From Alkalihalobacillus deserti (GTDB taxonomy: Bacteria; Bacillota; Bacilli; Bacillales; Bacillaceae_D), in contig NZ_JAJAFR010000010.1 of assembly GCF_020734105.1 (NCBI RefSeq), forward strand, positions 51,590-115,589: a DNA stretch of 64,000 nucleotides, in the 5' to 3' direction. How positions within the stretch are numbered: the stretch's first letter is position 1; every line of letters starts with the position of its first letter. Of this stretch, positions 34,846-43,890 are shown in pieces. Made by a program: the position numbers and the translations under genes. Below the pieces are notes generated by a model. It had not been told where the DNA came from and made no database searches. It worked only from the letters and a program-made list of their open reading frames with translations.

Positions 34846-35790
34846 TTGCAAGACACATTAAACCAGAAAAAAGAATGGATTAAAAAATCAATTACCCAAA
34901 TTCAAGCTGAATGTCTTCCATTTGGGTACTCATCTTCCTATATTAAAGCATATACCGACTTTTACAAATTACCTATACATATTTGCAAGTATGAGTATGG
35001 GTATATAGAATCAGGTGAATTTAAGCTGTTTGTCCAACGTTTCTGTCCGAGTGAACCAATTGGAACGATTTTACTAATGCATGGCTATCTTGATCATATA
35101 GGATCATTGGACAAAGTCATCCATTTTCTAGTGAAGAATAAGTATGAAGTGATTGGGTATGACTTACCTGGACATGGGCTATCTAGTGGGGAGCGCGCAA
35201 CCATTAAAAAGTTTGAAGATTATTTAAAAACGTTACAGGTTGTTTATGATGACGTGCTGCTGAAGTTTACGACTAGCCCATTGCTTGTTGGACATAGTAC
35301 AGGAGCAATGATTGCTCTTGAGTTTGCCAAGAGAGCAAAAGGAAGTTTTCAAAAGATGGCTCTCATTGCACCTCTTTTTCAACCACATCTATGGAAACTA
35401 TCCAAACTAGGACTTTTCTTGACCAAACCATTTCTTAAAACACTAACGAGAGTATTTAAAAAAAATTCTAGTGATCAAAACTATTTGTTATTCACGGAAA
35501 ACGACCCACTTCAAGAAAAACGATTACCTGTTGCTTGGATTAACGCCTTAAACACTTGGTTGAACAACAACAGAGCTAATCGCGCAGAAGAACTTTCATT
35601 CTTAATGATACAAGGGAATCAGGATAATACTATTGATACTAAATATGGATTAAAGCAGGTCCAATCTTTGTACCCTAAGAGTTCAATGGTCCTAATGGAC
35701 AATGGTCATCATCAGCTCTTAAACGAAGGGGAAATTATCAGAGAACAAACCTTTTCTATTTTACTAAAATATCTTCAAGTAAGAAGATAA
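34846..35790 (+). CDS. Alpha/beta hydrolase (lysophospholipase/monoglyceride lipase type)
   Basis: 314 residues. Oxyanion-side motif LLMHGYLDHIG, nucleophile elbow GHSTGAM (about residue 152), an acid in QGNQDNTID, and His in DNGHHQLLNE. The Hydrolase_4 pattern GYDLPGHGLSSGERATI is clear. Substrate is probably a lipid ester. Start TTG 34846 has GGAGG upstream. It follows rlmD after 36 bases and may be co-transcribed. Confidence 0.82.
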   Translation: MQDTLNQKKEWIKKSITQIQAECLPFGYSSSYIKAYTDFYKLPIHICKYEYGYIESGEFKLFVQRFCPSEPIGTILLMHGYLDHIGSLDKVIHFLVKNKYEVIGYDLPGHGLSSGERATIKKFEDYLKTLQVVYDDVLLKFTTSPLLVGHSTGAMIALEFAKRAKGSFQKMALIAPLFQPHLWKLSKLGLFLTKPFLKTLTRVFKKNSSDQNYLLFTENDPLQEKRLPVAWINALNTWLNNNRANRAEELSFLMIQGNQDNTIDTKYGLKQVQSLYPKSSMVLMDNGHHQLLNEGEIIREQTFSILLKYLQVRR

Positions 35791-35822
35791 TCATGAGGTC
35801 CACTCATCATTATCTTCTTTTT
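35787..35822. terminator. Bidirectional terminator
   Basis: AAGATAATCATGAG and CTCATCATTATCTT form a stem with one mismatch followed by CTTTTT, between two convergent genes. Confidence 0.8.
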
Positions 35823-35826
35823 AAAC

Positions 35827-36090
35827 TTACGCTTCTGTGTCATACTTACTCCGGCGATTGATCTCTTCGGCTTGCCGATAAGCGTCGAACATTCCCCAAA
35901 TCCACATAATTGGATAGGTAATAAAACCAATAATAACAAACATAAGACAGGCATTAATAAATTGGATAATCATAAAAGCAATACCTTTAGCAATTTGACC
36001 ATTGTAGATTTGGCCTAAGCCGCACCAAAGAGCGCTAAGAACAGCAGCTAAACCAGAATTTTTAAGAGGCTGGACAATCGGTCTAGACAT
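35827..36090 (-). CDS. TM2-like small membrane protein
   Basis: 87 residues with two membrane segments separated by a short loop. LSALWCGLGQIYNGQIAKGI followed by MIIQFINACLMFVIIGFITYPIMWIWGMFDAYRQA gives the G-x-x-[YH]-x-G...W-x-x-D-A pattern of TM2-domain proteins. Function unknown. AGGGGGG lies upstream of the ATG; it is divergent from the aldo/keto reductase. Confidence 0.75.
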   Translation of the reverse strand: MSRPIVQPLKNSGLAAVLSALWCGLGQIYNGQIAKGIAFMIIQFINACLMFVIIGFITYPIMWIWGMFDAYRQAEEINRRSKYDTEA

Positions 36091-36179
36091 GTTATTTTCC
36101 CCCCTAGTTATTAAACTGTTATAATTAAGCGTATTATCTGTTTGTAAAATTAATGACCAGAAGTTAAGAGGAGGATATC

Positions 36180-37082
36180 ATGCAACGTATTCAATTAACG
36201 GAAGATTTATCTTTTTCTCGATTTATACATGGTTTATGGCGTTTGGATAGTTGGAATCAGACAAAAGAAGAAACACTTGATTTAATCAAGTATGCAATAG
36301 AGCAAGGGATTACGACATTTGATCACGCTGATATTTATGGGAAGTTCACTTGTGAAAATTTGTTTGGACGAGCATTAGCGATAGAGCCGTCTTTGCGTGA
36401 CAAAATGGAGCTTGTGACAAAATGTGGAATTGTTATTGAGGCACCGACCAGGCCACAACACAAATCCCATCACTATAATACGTCAAAAAAACACATAATA
36501 GAGTCTGTAGAGAATTCATTATCAGAATTGCATACGGACTATATCGATGTTTTACTTATCCATAGACCGGATCCGTTTATGAATCCAGAAGAAGTGGCGG
36601 ACGCATTCAGACAATTAAAAGAAGCAGGTAAAGTCCGCCATTTTGGTGTGTCTAATTTTAAACATCATCAGTTTACGATGTTACAATCCTACATAGATGA
36701 AAAACTTATTACGAACCAAATAGAAATTTCGCCATACCAGTTAGAAAACATTGAAGATGGTACATTAAATTTCTGCCTTGAAAATAGAATCACTCCAATG
36801 GCATGGTCGCCTTTAGCAGGTGGAGCTCTATTTAAGGGGACAGACGAGAAGAGTGTAAGGCTTAGAGACGCTCTTGAAAAAGTAAAAGCAGAAGTTGGAG
36901 CTTCTTCCATTGATGAAGTGGCATATGCTTGGTTGCTCTCTCATCCGGCAAAGATTATGCCGATTATCGGATCTAGTCAAAAAGAAAGAATTACTCGCGC
37001 GGTTAGGGCACTTGATTATCAATTGACAATAGATCAATGGTTCGAGATTCTTCAGAGCTCGATGGGGCATGATGTCCCTTAA
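36180..37082 (+). CDS. Aldo/keto reductase, YcsN-like
   Basis: 300 residues of the AKR fold. The catalytic set is visible: D and Y in FDHADIYGKF, K in LVTKCGI, and H in LLIHRPDPF. The NADPH site is MPIIGSSQKERI. It reduces aldehydes or ketones; the natural substrate is unknown. GAGGAGG lies 7 bases before the ATG. Sequence features resemble B. subtilis YcsN. Confidence 0.85.
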   Translation: MQRIQLTEDLSFSRFIHGLWRLDSWNQTKEETLDLIKYAIEQGITTFDHADIYGKFTCENLFGRALAIEPSLRDKMELVTKCGIVIEAPTRPQHKSHHYNTSKKHIIESVENSLSELHTDYIDVLLIHRPDPFMNPEEVADAFRQLKEAGKVRHFGVSNFKHHQFTMLQSYIDEKLITNQIEISPYQLENIEDGTLNFCLENRITPMAWSPLAGGALFKGTDEKSVRLRDALEKVKAEVGASSIDEVAYAWLLSHPAKIMPIIGSSQKERITRAVRALDYQLTIDQWFEILQSSMGHDVP

Positions 37083-37164
37083 GAGTAAATATAAGAATGA
37101 CATCTCCTCCTAATGGAAAAGATGTCCATTGTTGTTAATCTAAAGATAATTTTTAACATTTCTG

Positions 37165-37483
37165 ACCTTTACTACTGGAAAGGTTGTTGAAGTAAGCAAA
37201 CCAATATCACTTCGGCAATGGTATCAGAAGCAGCAATTGGCCCTCGTTTTTCAAATGTTTCAACATTAATAAAGTCCGAATTCTCGAATAAAAAGGTCAA
37301 TTTCACCCTTAGATGGTCGATAACAACTCTAGCCCCTGATGGCGTATTAATAACTCTTTTATCATAAATGAGATCTTTCGTATGTTTGACAATTCTGATG
37401 TTATAATAATAGGTGCGAGTAGGTTCACATTTATGTTAGTCACAATCTTTTCGGGTTGAATACGATCTATTGGGTTAACCATT
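37165..37483 (-). pseudogene. Short-chain dehydrogenase remnant
   Basis: On the minus strand, 37483 downward reads MVNPIDRIQPEKIVTNINVN then LLAPIIITSEL, the middle of an SDR of the YueD/benzil-reductase type. In a second frame, FLFENSDFINVETFEKRGPIAASDTIAEVILVCLL matches the C-terminus of the same type. The glycine-rich N-terminus, the catalytic YxxxK part and frame continuity are missing. I infer a deleted, frameshifted SDR gene. The rest of 37083-37614 is empty. Confidence 0.5.
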
Positions 37484-37614
37484 TTGATTGTTTTTTATGG
37501 TAGTTTATCCAAAATAGTAAGAGGGTATATGGGGGAACTCGGAGAAAATTAAATGAATCGTAGTTGACATGTAGATGATAAGCAAGAAAAAATATGAGGT
37601 AAAGGAGAGATGAT

Positions 37615-37911
37615 ATGGACATGTATATAGCTCATTTTATCCATCCGCACACTCAAGTGCCACTCATTATTTATTTTAATAAAAGAGATGGATATGTTAC
37701 GTTCGAAAAAGATAATGAGATCTTGAAACTCTTACTACAACTTGAAATAGGACTCACACAAGATGAGGATTTTCTAGACAATATTAGTCAAACGTCTAAT
37801 ATATGTCAAACCCAATATCCAGTTAACTCCTTTGATGAAGTCTATCAATTTTTAGAGCAATTAGGGGTACAAAAAGATGATCTCACTTTCAAACAATTAT
37901 TTCTTCATTAA
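37615..37911 (+). CDS. Hypothetical protein, 98 residues
   Basis: Encodes MDMYIAHFIHPHTQVPLIIYF, ending KDDLTFKQLFLH. No recognised family, no signal or membrane segment; mixed beta start and helical acidic end. AAAGGAGAG lies 6 bases before the ATG. It ends 24 bases before the hydroxyacid dehydrogenase start and probably shares its transcript. Confidence 0.6.
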   Translation: MDMYIAHFIHPHTQVPLIIYFNKRDGYVTFEKDNEILKLLLQLEIGLTQDEDFLDNISQTSNICQTQYPVNSFDEVYQFLEQLGVQKDDLTFKQLFLH

Positions 37912-37935
37912 ATTTTTAGATTGAGAGGATATAAT

Positions 37936-38892
37936 ATGAAAATACTTGCTACTTGTAAATTACCTGAAGAATTAATGGCACCTATAAAAGAGAAATATGA
38001 AGTTGTTATGGCTGATAATGAAAATGAACCGATGCCGCGTAAGCGTTTACTATCAGAAATAGAAGCGGCAGACGGACTATTTACAAATGTTGCAGATGTG
38101 ATCGATCAAGAAGTATTTGACCGTGCTAAGCAGTTGAAAGTAGTAAGCACAATGGCTGTAGGCTATGACAATATTGATTTAGAAGTAGCTAGAAACCGTG
38201 GCATATTAGTTGGCCATACACCAGGTGTTTTAACAGAAGCAACAGCAGATTTAACATTTGCCTTGTTAATGGCTACCGGAAGAAGATTGATCGAAGGCAT
38301 GGATGTCATTCGGGATGATCAATGGAAAAGCTGGGGACCGTTCTTCTTAACAGGTCAAGAAATTTACGGAAAAACCATTGGTATTATAGGGATGGGGAAA
38401 ATTGGACTTGGCGTCGCTAAAAGAGCAAAGGGATTTTCTATGAACATCCTTTATCATAATCGTAGTCGAAACGAAGAAGCGGAAATGGAATTAGATGCAA
38501 GTTATCTAGAACTTGATGCGCTCTTGGAACAAAGTGACTACATCGTCCTTCTCGCCCCTTCTACCAAAGAAACGTACCACATGATGAGTACACCACAATT
38601 TAAAAAAATGAAACATTCAGCGGTATTCATTAATACATCAAGAGGACTGAATGTTGACGAGGAAGCTTTATATCAAGCTTTACAATCTAATGAAATTTGG
38701 GCTGCCGGCTTAGATGTTTTTCAAACGGAACCAATTAATTCCAATCATAAACTGTTGCAATTAAGAAACGTTACGGCATTGCCTCACATTGGAAGTGCTG
38801 CAATTGAGACGCGTTTGGAAATGGCTCGTTTAGCAATGGCCAATCTCGTAAATGGGTTAGAAGGAAAACCACTTGTTCATCAAGTGAAATAG
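37936..38892 (+). CDS. D-2-hydroxyacid dehydrogenase (glyoxylate/hydroxypyruvate reductase type)
   Basis: 318 residues. The NAD(P) Rossmann motif is IIGMGKIGLGVAKRAKG. The catalytic Arg lies in NTSRGLNVDEEAL, Glu in VFQTEPI and His in ALPHIGSA. The pattern fits GyaR/GhrB-like glyoxylate reductases, close to B. subtilis YvcT. ATG 37936 has GAGAGGAT 7 bases upstream; the frame extends to a TTG at 37921. A terminator follows. Confidence 0.88.
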   Translation: MKILATCKLPEELMAPIKEKYEVVMADNENEPMPRKRLLSEIEAADGLFTNVADVIDQEVFDRAKQLKVVSTMAVGYDNIDLEVARNRGILVGHTPGVLTEATADLTFALLMATGRRLIEGMDVIRDDQWKSWGPFFLTGQEIYGKTIGIIGMGKIGLGVAKRAKGFSMNILYHNRSRNEEAEMELDASYLELDALLEQSDYIVLLAPSTKETYHMMSTPQFKKMKHSAVFINTSRGLNVDEEALYQALQSNEIWAAGLDVFQTEPINSNHKLLQLRNVTALPHIGSAAIETRLEMARLAMANLVNGLEGKPLVHQVK

Positions 38893-38980
38893 TTGTCTTA
38901 AGGCATATAAAAAAGCCGTAAAGGTGATGGAGAAAAGGGCTATCTACAACTTCATTTCAACCAGTAAAAGAATATATTTA

Positions 38981-39020
38981 AAAGACGCTAGGATCATACA
39001 AAGGATCGTAGCGTCTTTAT
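38981..39020 (+). terminator. Terminator of the dehydrogenase gene
   Basis: AAAGACGCTA (38981-38990) and TAGCGTCTTT (39009-39018) with an inner GGATC/GGATC near-pairing; A/T flanks make it usable by the convergent locus too. Confidence 0.75.
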
Positions 39021-39041
39021 CAGTGAGAGAAACGAATTCTT

Positions 39042-39846
39042 TTATAAAGGTAGATCACGCTCTTTAAAGCTAACGATTGCCAAGCTATATAATACAATGG
39101 TTATAGACAAGTATAAGACCATTGAGGTGATGGCGCTGGTTTCTCCTCTAGCTAGTTCAGAAGGGTTGAAAGCAGAAAAGAGAGAAAGGTTTCGTAACCA
39201 TTCAAAGTCAACGGCCAATTTTCCAATTAAATCAAATGCATACATCAAGACTGTGACAATGGTAGACAATCCAATTGCTTTTTTATCATCATTAAGGATC
39301 GCTGAGAAAAGAAAACAATAACTACTAATGGCAAAGAAAAGAAAGAGTCCTGTTGCATTCATTAATAAAAATGAACCAGTATGGATGGCTGGTTCGGTTA
39401 GAAAGATGGCCTGACCGATAAACGTAAACAAAGTGGCTGTTCCAGTAATCAGAACTAGGCTTCCTAGTAAAACAGTGGCCTGAGTAAATGCGATTTGAAC
39501 CCGTGTAGTCGGAGTTGCAAGTAAATAAGCCATCGAGCCTTGTGAGACGAATCTAGCTAGTAATTTCGCTGCGGTTGTAATTGAAAAAATAGATAATAAG
39601 TAATAGGAAAAACATCCCGTAGTATTGTCCCGATAGAAAATCCGATAACTCCGATAAGCCCTCGATTCCAAAAGCAGCAAGAAGCGATTCAGGATATAAA
39701 TCCAGCAACTGTTGAAACTTAGCAGAATTTTCAAAGCTAGGAAAAATAGAGATAACTAAGAGAATATAAAGGCCCGAACCAATTCCATAGCCAAGAATAC
39801 TTTTAAGATTTGATTTCATCATTTGAAAGTAGAGGTGACTGTTCAT
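39042..39846 (-). pseudogene. ABC-2 type exporter permease, frameshifted
   Basis: The N-terminal piece (39846 to about 39600) reads MNSHLYFQMMKSNLKSILGY...DFLSGQYYGMFF. The rest continues in another frame with YYLLSIFSITTAAKLLARFVSQGSMAYLLATPTT through six-segment membrane sequence to 39042. Joined, they make a full ABC-2 permease of the kind that works with an ATPase. One frameshift near 39600-39625 splits it. The preceding ATPase gene is itself truncated, so a dead gene is more likely than a sequencing slip. Confidence 0.75.
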
Positions 39847-40041
39847 ACTTTCTCCTCCTGTCCATAATACCCAAGGAAAATATCTTCTAGCTTTTCGCTG
39901 TTCATCGATAAATCTTTGATATTGGCATGTGTTAGTAGATCAAGAAATTCGTTCACATTCCTTTGTACAGTTATTTCAATTGTTAAATTAGAAACTTTGT
40001 TAGAAGTAAAAGGAATTTGCTCCAGTTTTCCGAGATCGGCT
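39843..40041 (-). pseudogene. ABC transporter ATPase, C-terminal fragment only
   Basis: The frame reads PFTSNKVSNLTIEITVQRNV...NSEKLEDIFLGYYGQEEKV, the end of an ABC ATPase (LEDIFLGYYG is the classic tail), and overlaps the permease start by ATGA. Only about 65 residues remain; Walker A, signature and Walker B are gone. Upstream the sequence becomes the TetR remnant on the other strand. Confidence 0.75.
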
Positions 40042-40422
40042 TACATGACACAAGAAACGACAAAGATCTTATGTTGTTTTTTTCATTTCTTCTATGCGAT
40101 CATTTGCATTCAAGTCTTGCAAAGTATTCTCGCTGAAAATGGAGATCTTCGTAAGTATGTAGAAGGGTTTCACCAAAATGTATCCATGCCAGTGTTTATG
40201 GCTTTTTTAAATCAGGGAAAAAAAGAGGGGTATTTGAAGGAAAACATATCGATGGAATCGATCCTTGTCTATTATCAATTATTAAAAACGGCGATTGAAA
40301 AGCATTATGAGGTGTTCACTGGTGAAAAGGGAGAACAATTAGTGGATGAAATCACCCATCTATTTTTCTATGGCTTATTAAAAGAGAGAATCAAGCGCAA
40401 AAAAACAGCTGACTACTCGTAA
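40042..40422 (+). pseudogene. TetR-family regulator, C-terminal fragment
   Basis: The frame ending at 40422 reads ENGDLRKYVEGFHQNVSMPV, then AFLNQGKKEGYLKENISMESI, the ligand domain of a TetR protein. In a second frame just upstream (40049-40141) DTRNDKDLMLFFSFLLCDHL looks like the preceding part, suggesting another frameshift near 40135. The DNA-binding N-terminus is absent. Confidence 0.65.
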
Positions 40423-40437
40423 GCCAGCTGTTTTTCC
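40401..40437. terminator. Bidirectional terminator between TetR remnant and ectC
   Basis: AAAAACAGCTG (40401-40411) and CAGCTGTTTTT (40425-40435). Confidence 0.88.
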
Positions 40438-40441
40438 TGTA

Positions 40442-40834
40442 TTAATCTTCATCCACAGGATAAACGCCATTTTCATCATGTACTTCTTTACCTGAAAGTG
40501 GAGGATTAAACACACAAACCATGCGCATATCTCCCTTTTCACTTGCGCGAAGTAAATGCTCATCATGCTTGTCTAACACATAAATTTCATCTTTCTTGAT
40601 TGGCCATACTTTATTATCAGCTAGTGTTTCAACTTCACCTTCACCTTCAATACAATAAACAGATTCGAGATGATTTTGGTACCATATGTGAGTTTCTGTA
40701 CCAGCTTTAATAATAGTATCACTAACGGAATAGCCCATGCCATCTTTTTTGTGAACTAGGCGACGGCTGACCCAGTTTCCTCCATCTACTTCGTATTCAG
40801 TTCCTAATACATCTGCTAGTTTAACTACTTTCAT
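40442..40834 (-). CDS. ectC: L-ectoine synthase
   Basis: 130 residues of the cupin fold. [27 protein letters not shown] is typical of Ect[22 protein letters not shown] holds Glu/Tyr/His metal-site residues, and [16 protein letters not shown] and [19 protein letters not shown] follow. It closes N-gamma-acetyl-diaminobutyrate to ectoine, the last step. Third gene of ectABC, 85 bases after ectB with a hairpin in the gap. No ectD hydroxylase gene is adjacent. Confidence 0.97.
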   Translation of the reverse strand: MKVVKLADVLGTEYEVDGGNWVSRRLVHKKDGMGYSVSDTIIKAGTETHIWYQNHLESVYCIEGEGEVETLADNKVWPIKKDEIYVLDKHDEHLLRASEKGDMRMVCVFNPPLSGKEVHDENGVYPVDED

Positions 40835-40870
40835 GAATCATTACCTCCAGTTTATCTTTTAAAATTATGT

Positions 40871-40892
40871 AGAGGAGCAAGAATGCTCCTCT
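40871..40892 (-). other. Intercistronic hairpin between ectB and ectC
   Basis: AGAGGAGC and GCTCCTCT form a perfect 8-bp stem without a T-run. It may protect or divide the ect mRNA rather than terminate it. Confidence 0.5.
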
Positions 40893-40919
40893 AGTTGTCT
40901 TCTAACAAAGTATGCTCAT

Positions 40920-42203
40920 TTATGATATAACTAATTCTCTTGCTCCAAGTACTGCCCTTACACTGTCTTCAATGATTTTAAATCCTTTTTCTAGACCTTC
41001 GTCATCGATAATAAGTGGTGGGAAAAGCTTGAAAACTTCGTCCTTAGGACCTGATGTTTCCATAATTAAGCCACGCTCAAACGCTTCGGCTGCGATACTT
41101 GAAGCGAGTCCCTCAATCTTGGTTTCAATTCCAACCATAAAACCACGGCCTTTAGCTTCACCCTGTAACTCGGGGTACTTCGCTACAATACCTTCTAAGA
41201 AGTTGAAAATTTTCACTGACTTTTCTTCAATATTTTTTTCGAATTTTGGATCTTCCCAATAAGAAAGAGCAGCAGTAGCTGTTACAAAAGCATGGTTATT
41301 CCCACGGAATGTACCATTGTGCTCTCCAGGTTCAAAAATATCTAATTCAGGACGAATTAACGTAATAGCTAGTGGCAATCCATATCCACCAATCGACTTA
41401 GACATACATACGATGTCAGGCTTGATTCCTGATTTTTCAAAGCTAAAGAATGTTCCAGTACGACCGACACCTGCTTGAACATCATCAACGATAAGCAGAA
41501 TGTCCCAACGCTTACAGATTTGCTCTATGCGTTGTAACCACTCGAAACTTGCAGCATTAATACCGCCTTCACCTTGGACTGTCTCGAGGATCATTGCTGC
41601 AGGGATGTCAACACCACTACCGCCATCCTCTAGGAAACGCTCGAGATACTCCAGAGTGTCGAGGTTGTCATTAACAAAGCTATCATATGGCATTGTTACA
41701 ACATTTTGTAATGGAATTCCGGCACCTTTACGCTTAAAAGCATTACCTGTAACGGAAAGAGCTCCAATGGTCATTCCGTGGAAGCCATTTGTGAAACTAA
41801 GAATATCTGTTCGTCCAGTTACCTTACGAGCAAGCTTCAGTGCACTTTCAACTGTGTTTGTTCCAGTTGGTCCTGGGAACATGATTTTATAATTAAGATT
41901 TCTAGGTTTTAAAATGACTTCATTAAAAGTTGTAAGAAATTCAGCTTTAGGAGCTGTGGCCATATCTAATGAATGTGTGATACCATCACTTAAAATATAA
42001 TCGACTAGTTTTGCCTTCATCATAGGATCATTATGACCGTAATTTAGTGCACCTGCACCAGAAAAGAAGTCAACGTATTCTGTGCCTTGCTCATCCCACA
42101 TTTTATAACCTTTTGCTTTTGTGAATACAGTTGGAAAACTTCGGACATAACTACGTACCTCAGATTCAAGATTTTCAAAAATCGTCATATCTGTTTGACT
42201 CAT
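40920..42203 (-). CDS. ectB: Diaminobutyrate-2-oxoglutarate aminotransferase
   Basis: 427 residues, class III PLP aminotransferase. [41 protein letters not shown] and [15 protein letters not shown] are the EctB motifs; the PLP lysine is in [15 protein letters not shown]. It converts aspartate semialdehyde to 2,4-diaminobutyrate using glutamate, the first committed step of ectoine synthesis. Second gene of ectABC, 74 bases after ectA. Confidence 0.97.
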   Translation of the reverse strand: MSQTDMTIFENLESEVRSYVRSFPTVFTKAKGYKMWDEQGTEYVDFFSGAGALNYGHNDPMMKAKLVDYILSDGITHSLDMATAPKAEFLTTFNEVILKPRNLNYKIMFPGPTGTNTVESALKLARKVTGRTDILSFTNGFHGMTIGALSVTGNAFKRKGAGIPLQNVVTMPYDSFVNDNLDTLEYLERFLEDGGSGVDIPAAMILETVQGEGGINAASFEWLQRIEQICKRWDILLIVDDVQAGVGRTGTFFSFEKSGIKPDIVCMSKSIGGYGLPLAITLIRPELDIFEPGEHNGTFRGNNHAFVTATAALSYWEDPKFEKNIEEKSVKIFNFLEGIVAKYPELQGEAKGRGFMVGIETKIEGLASSIAAEAFERGLIMETSGPKDEVFKLFPPLIIDDEGLEKGFKIIEDSVRAVLGARELVIS

Positions 42204-42277
42204 CTTCTTTTCTCCTCCTATTACCTATACCGGGTAGTGTATTTATTGTTTTTCGTTCATCCCTAGTTTACTGTGTG

Positions 42278-42787
42278 TTAGTTCTTTTTTATAGGACCTA
42301 CACGAAATGTTAATTCTTCTTCGTGTCCTTCTTCAGGGAATAAGTCCTCAGAAAAACAAGCACTTACTTCACATTCAGTATCATAACTACGGGCTAAACG
42401 ACGAAACAACGCTTGAGATGCTTCGTTTGATGGAGTAACTGTGGCTTCAACATATTCAACTTTCTCGCAACCTGAACGGTGAACAAGTTGATGTAATAAC
42501 TTAGATGCTAAGCCTTTTCCTCGTTGAGAAGAATGAACTCCAATTTGCCAAACGAAAACTACATCTTGTCGCTCGGGAGGAATAAAAGCAGTAACGAATC
42601 CAACAAGTTGATCGTTTTCTTTTGCGACAACACACGTTTCTGCAAAAAATTCACACATCATAATATATTTATATGCAGAATTCTGATCGAGTGTTGACTC
42701 ATTTACTAGTTCCCACATTGCCGCACCATCTTCAACAGTCGGTTTTTTGAACTGAACCGCGCCTGTTTTTGACGGAGCGGGAGCCAT
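42278..42787 (-). CDS. ectA: Diaminobutyrate acetyltransferase
   Basis: 169 residues of the GNAT fold, with acetyl-CoA motif IGVHSSQRGKGLASKLL and C-terminal VEATVTPSNEASQALFRRLA typical of EctA. It acetylates 2,4-diaminobutyrate at N-gamma. ATG 42787 gives the expected length, but its nearest ribosome binding site (AAGGGGG) is about 17 bases away. An in-frame ATT four codons earlier is better spaced, so the true start is uncertain. First gene of ectABC. Confidence 0.95.
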   Translation of the reverse strand: MAPAPSKTGAVQFKKPTVEDGAAMWELVNESTLDQNSAYKYIMMCEFFAETCVVAKENDQLVGFVTAFIPPERQDVVFVWQIGVHSSQRGKGLASKLLHQLVHRSGCEKVEYVEATVTPSNEASQALFRRLARSYDTECEVSACFSEDLFPEEGHEEELTFRVGPIKKN

Positions 42788-42840
42788 TTGACTTTTAATG
42801 TCGGTGTCCCCCTTAAACAATCTATTTTGTGTACTTTTTA

Positions 42841-42869
42841 ATAATAAGGGGAGTCGGGAAAGGACGCAA
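42841..42869 (-). promoter_or_regulatory. Promoter of ectABC
   Basis: On the minus strand TTGCGT (42869-42864), 17 bases, then TATTAT (42846-42841), about 45 bases upstream of ectA. A sigma-A type; osmotic control cannot be seen directly. Bases 42935-43066 hold nothing else I can support. Confidence 0.6.
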
Positions 42870-43066
42870 CTTAGCTCAACAGGGATTAAATAGCAAATGG
42901 AAGGCTTAGATGGGATTAAAGTTCCTAAGGGCAACCATTGCTGTAAATGCTTCCAAATAGTTGAGATTTCTAACTAATTGAAATAGACAGACCAATAAGT
43001 TAGAGGGGAAGTCGCATGGGAATAGGGTTTAGAAGTTAATAGAAAAAAAACGATTTAAAACACAAA

Positions 43067-43104
43067 AAAAGAAAACAAACCTCTAAAAGGGCTGTTTTCT
43101 CTCA
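43067..43104 (-). terminator. Terminator of the yfhE-like gene
   Basis: On the minus strand AGAAAACA pairs with TGTTTTCT (loop with CCCTTTTAGAGG), followed by TTTTTG. Confidence 0.7.
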
Positions 43105-43121
43105 TTTGGGCACTGTCGGAG

Positions 43122-43241
43122 CTACGATTTACTACGATTTGCTGCACGATCAGCTGCTCTAAATTCCGAACCATAGTTCACTTCTTGAGCTTTACGTAAT
43201 GTTTTTCGTTCCTCTTGACCACGTCTTTTTTTATTTTCCAT
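43122..43241 (-). CDS. yfhE: YfhE-like small protein
   Basis: 39 residues, strongly basic: MENKKRRGQEERKTLRKAQE, then VNYGSEFRAADRAANRSKS. The pattern K-T-L-[RS]-x-[AT]-Q-E-V-x-Y-x-x-E-F-[RK]-x-A-D matches the YfhE family. Function unknown, possibly spore-associated. Its place near yfhF, recX and yfhH agrees with the Bacillus order. Confidence 0.78.
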   Translation of the reverse strand: MENKKRRGQEERKTLRKAQEVNYGSEFRAADRAANRSKS

Positions 43242-43306
43242 ACTGATTACCACCTTATTTAAGATTAGTATCAGTATGGTCTAAATAGTTTCATATTAAT
43301 CACTGT

Positions 43307-43864
43307 TTAAGCTTCTTTGATATCAAGCATTTCTTCTTGCTCTGTTCTCATTAAATGAAGATGATACTGATCTTTTTCAATTTGAAAGAGATTGTATACA
43401 TCACCATTTGCATTAATTTGATCATAAACACCATGCCTGAACTCGTTAGCAATGGTGCAATAAGGTAATTTATTCGCCGCCATATAGGAACGAACATTTT
43501 CTTTGCGAATTCTCATGAATACTGTTTGAATATCCAAAGTAAAAAATAATTCATCAAAAAAAGCATCCTTTGCAATCTTGTTATACCCTTTTCCAAAGAA
43601 GGGCTTTCCGATCCATGTTCCTAAAAAGCCACTGCTGTTTGAGATATCAAATAAGTTAATCGTTCCAATTGGTGATCCCCACTCATCAACAATCGTGCGG
43701 GAGATGAGCTCCCCGCGTTCTTCTGCTTCAATTGTCTGTTTGGTTAAGAAAACAAACTCATCATATGAATATGCCTTCTGACGAACAAATGGAAACACAG
43801 CCGGGTCCACTAACAACTCGAACAAAGCATGACAATCAGCAACGTCTCTTTTTTTCAAAATCAC
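43307..43864 (-). CDS. GNAT-family N-acetyltransferase
   Basis: 185 residues from GTG 43864, which has AGGAGGG 6 bases upstream; an ATG at 43906 lies inside the terminator of the leader and is unlikely. The Acetyltransf_3 pattern is visible: LKKRDVADCHALFELLVDPAVFPFV, GSPIGTINLFDI, GTWIGKPFFGKGYNKIAKDAFFDELFF. RimJ/RimL-like enzymes acetylate proteins, amino acids or antibiotics; the target is unknown. It is preceded by a tRNA-like leader with a terminator, suggesting attenuation. Confidence 0.82.
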   Translation of the reverse strand: MILKKRDVADCHALFELLVDPAVFPFVRQKAYSYDEFVFLTKQTIEAEERGELISRTIVDEWGSPIGTINLFDISNSSGFLGTWIGKPFFGKGYNKIAKDAFFDELFFTLDIQTVFMRIRKENVRSYMAANKLPYCTIANEFRHGVYDQINANGDVYNLFQIEKDQYHLHLMRTEQEEMLDIKEA

Positions 43865-43890
43865 AAAAAGCCCTCCTTTTTGATGAGGGC

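Noticed and set aside
39916..40422. 168-codon plus-strand ORF as an intact gene
   Set aside because: Its first third is antisense to the ABC ATPase tail and only its end is TetR-like; it is a chance fusion of two remnants.
41500..41892. 130-codon plus-strand ORF inside ectB
   Set aside because: Shadow of ectB, a clear full-length aminotransferase gene.
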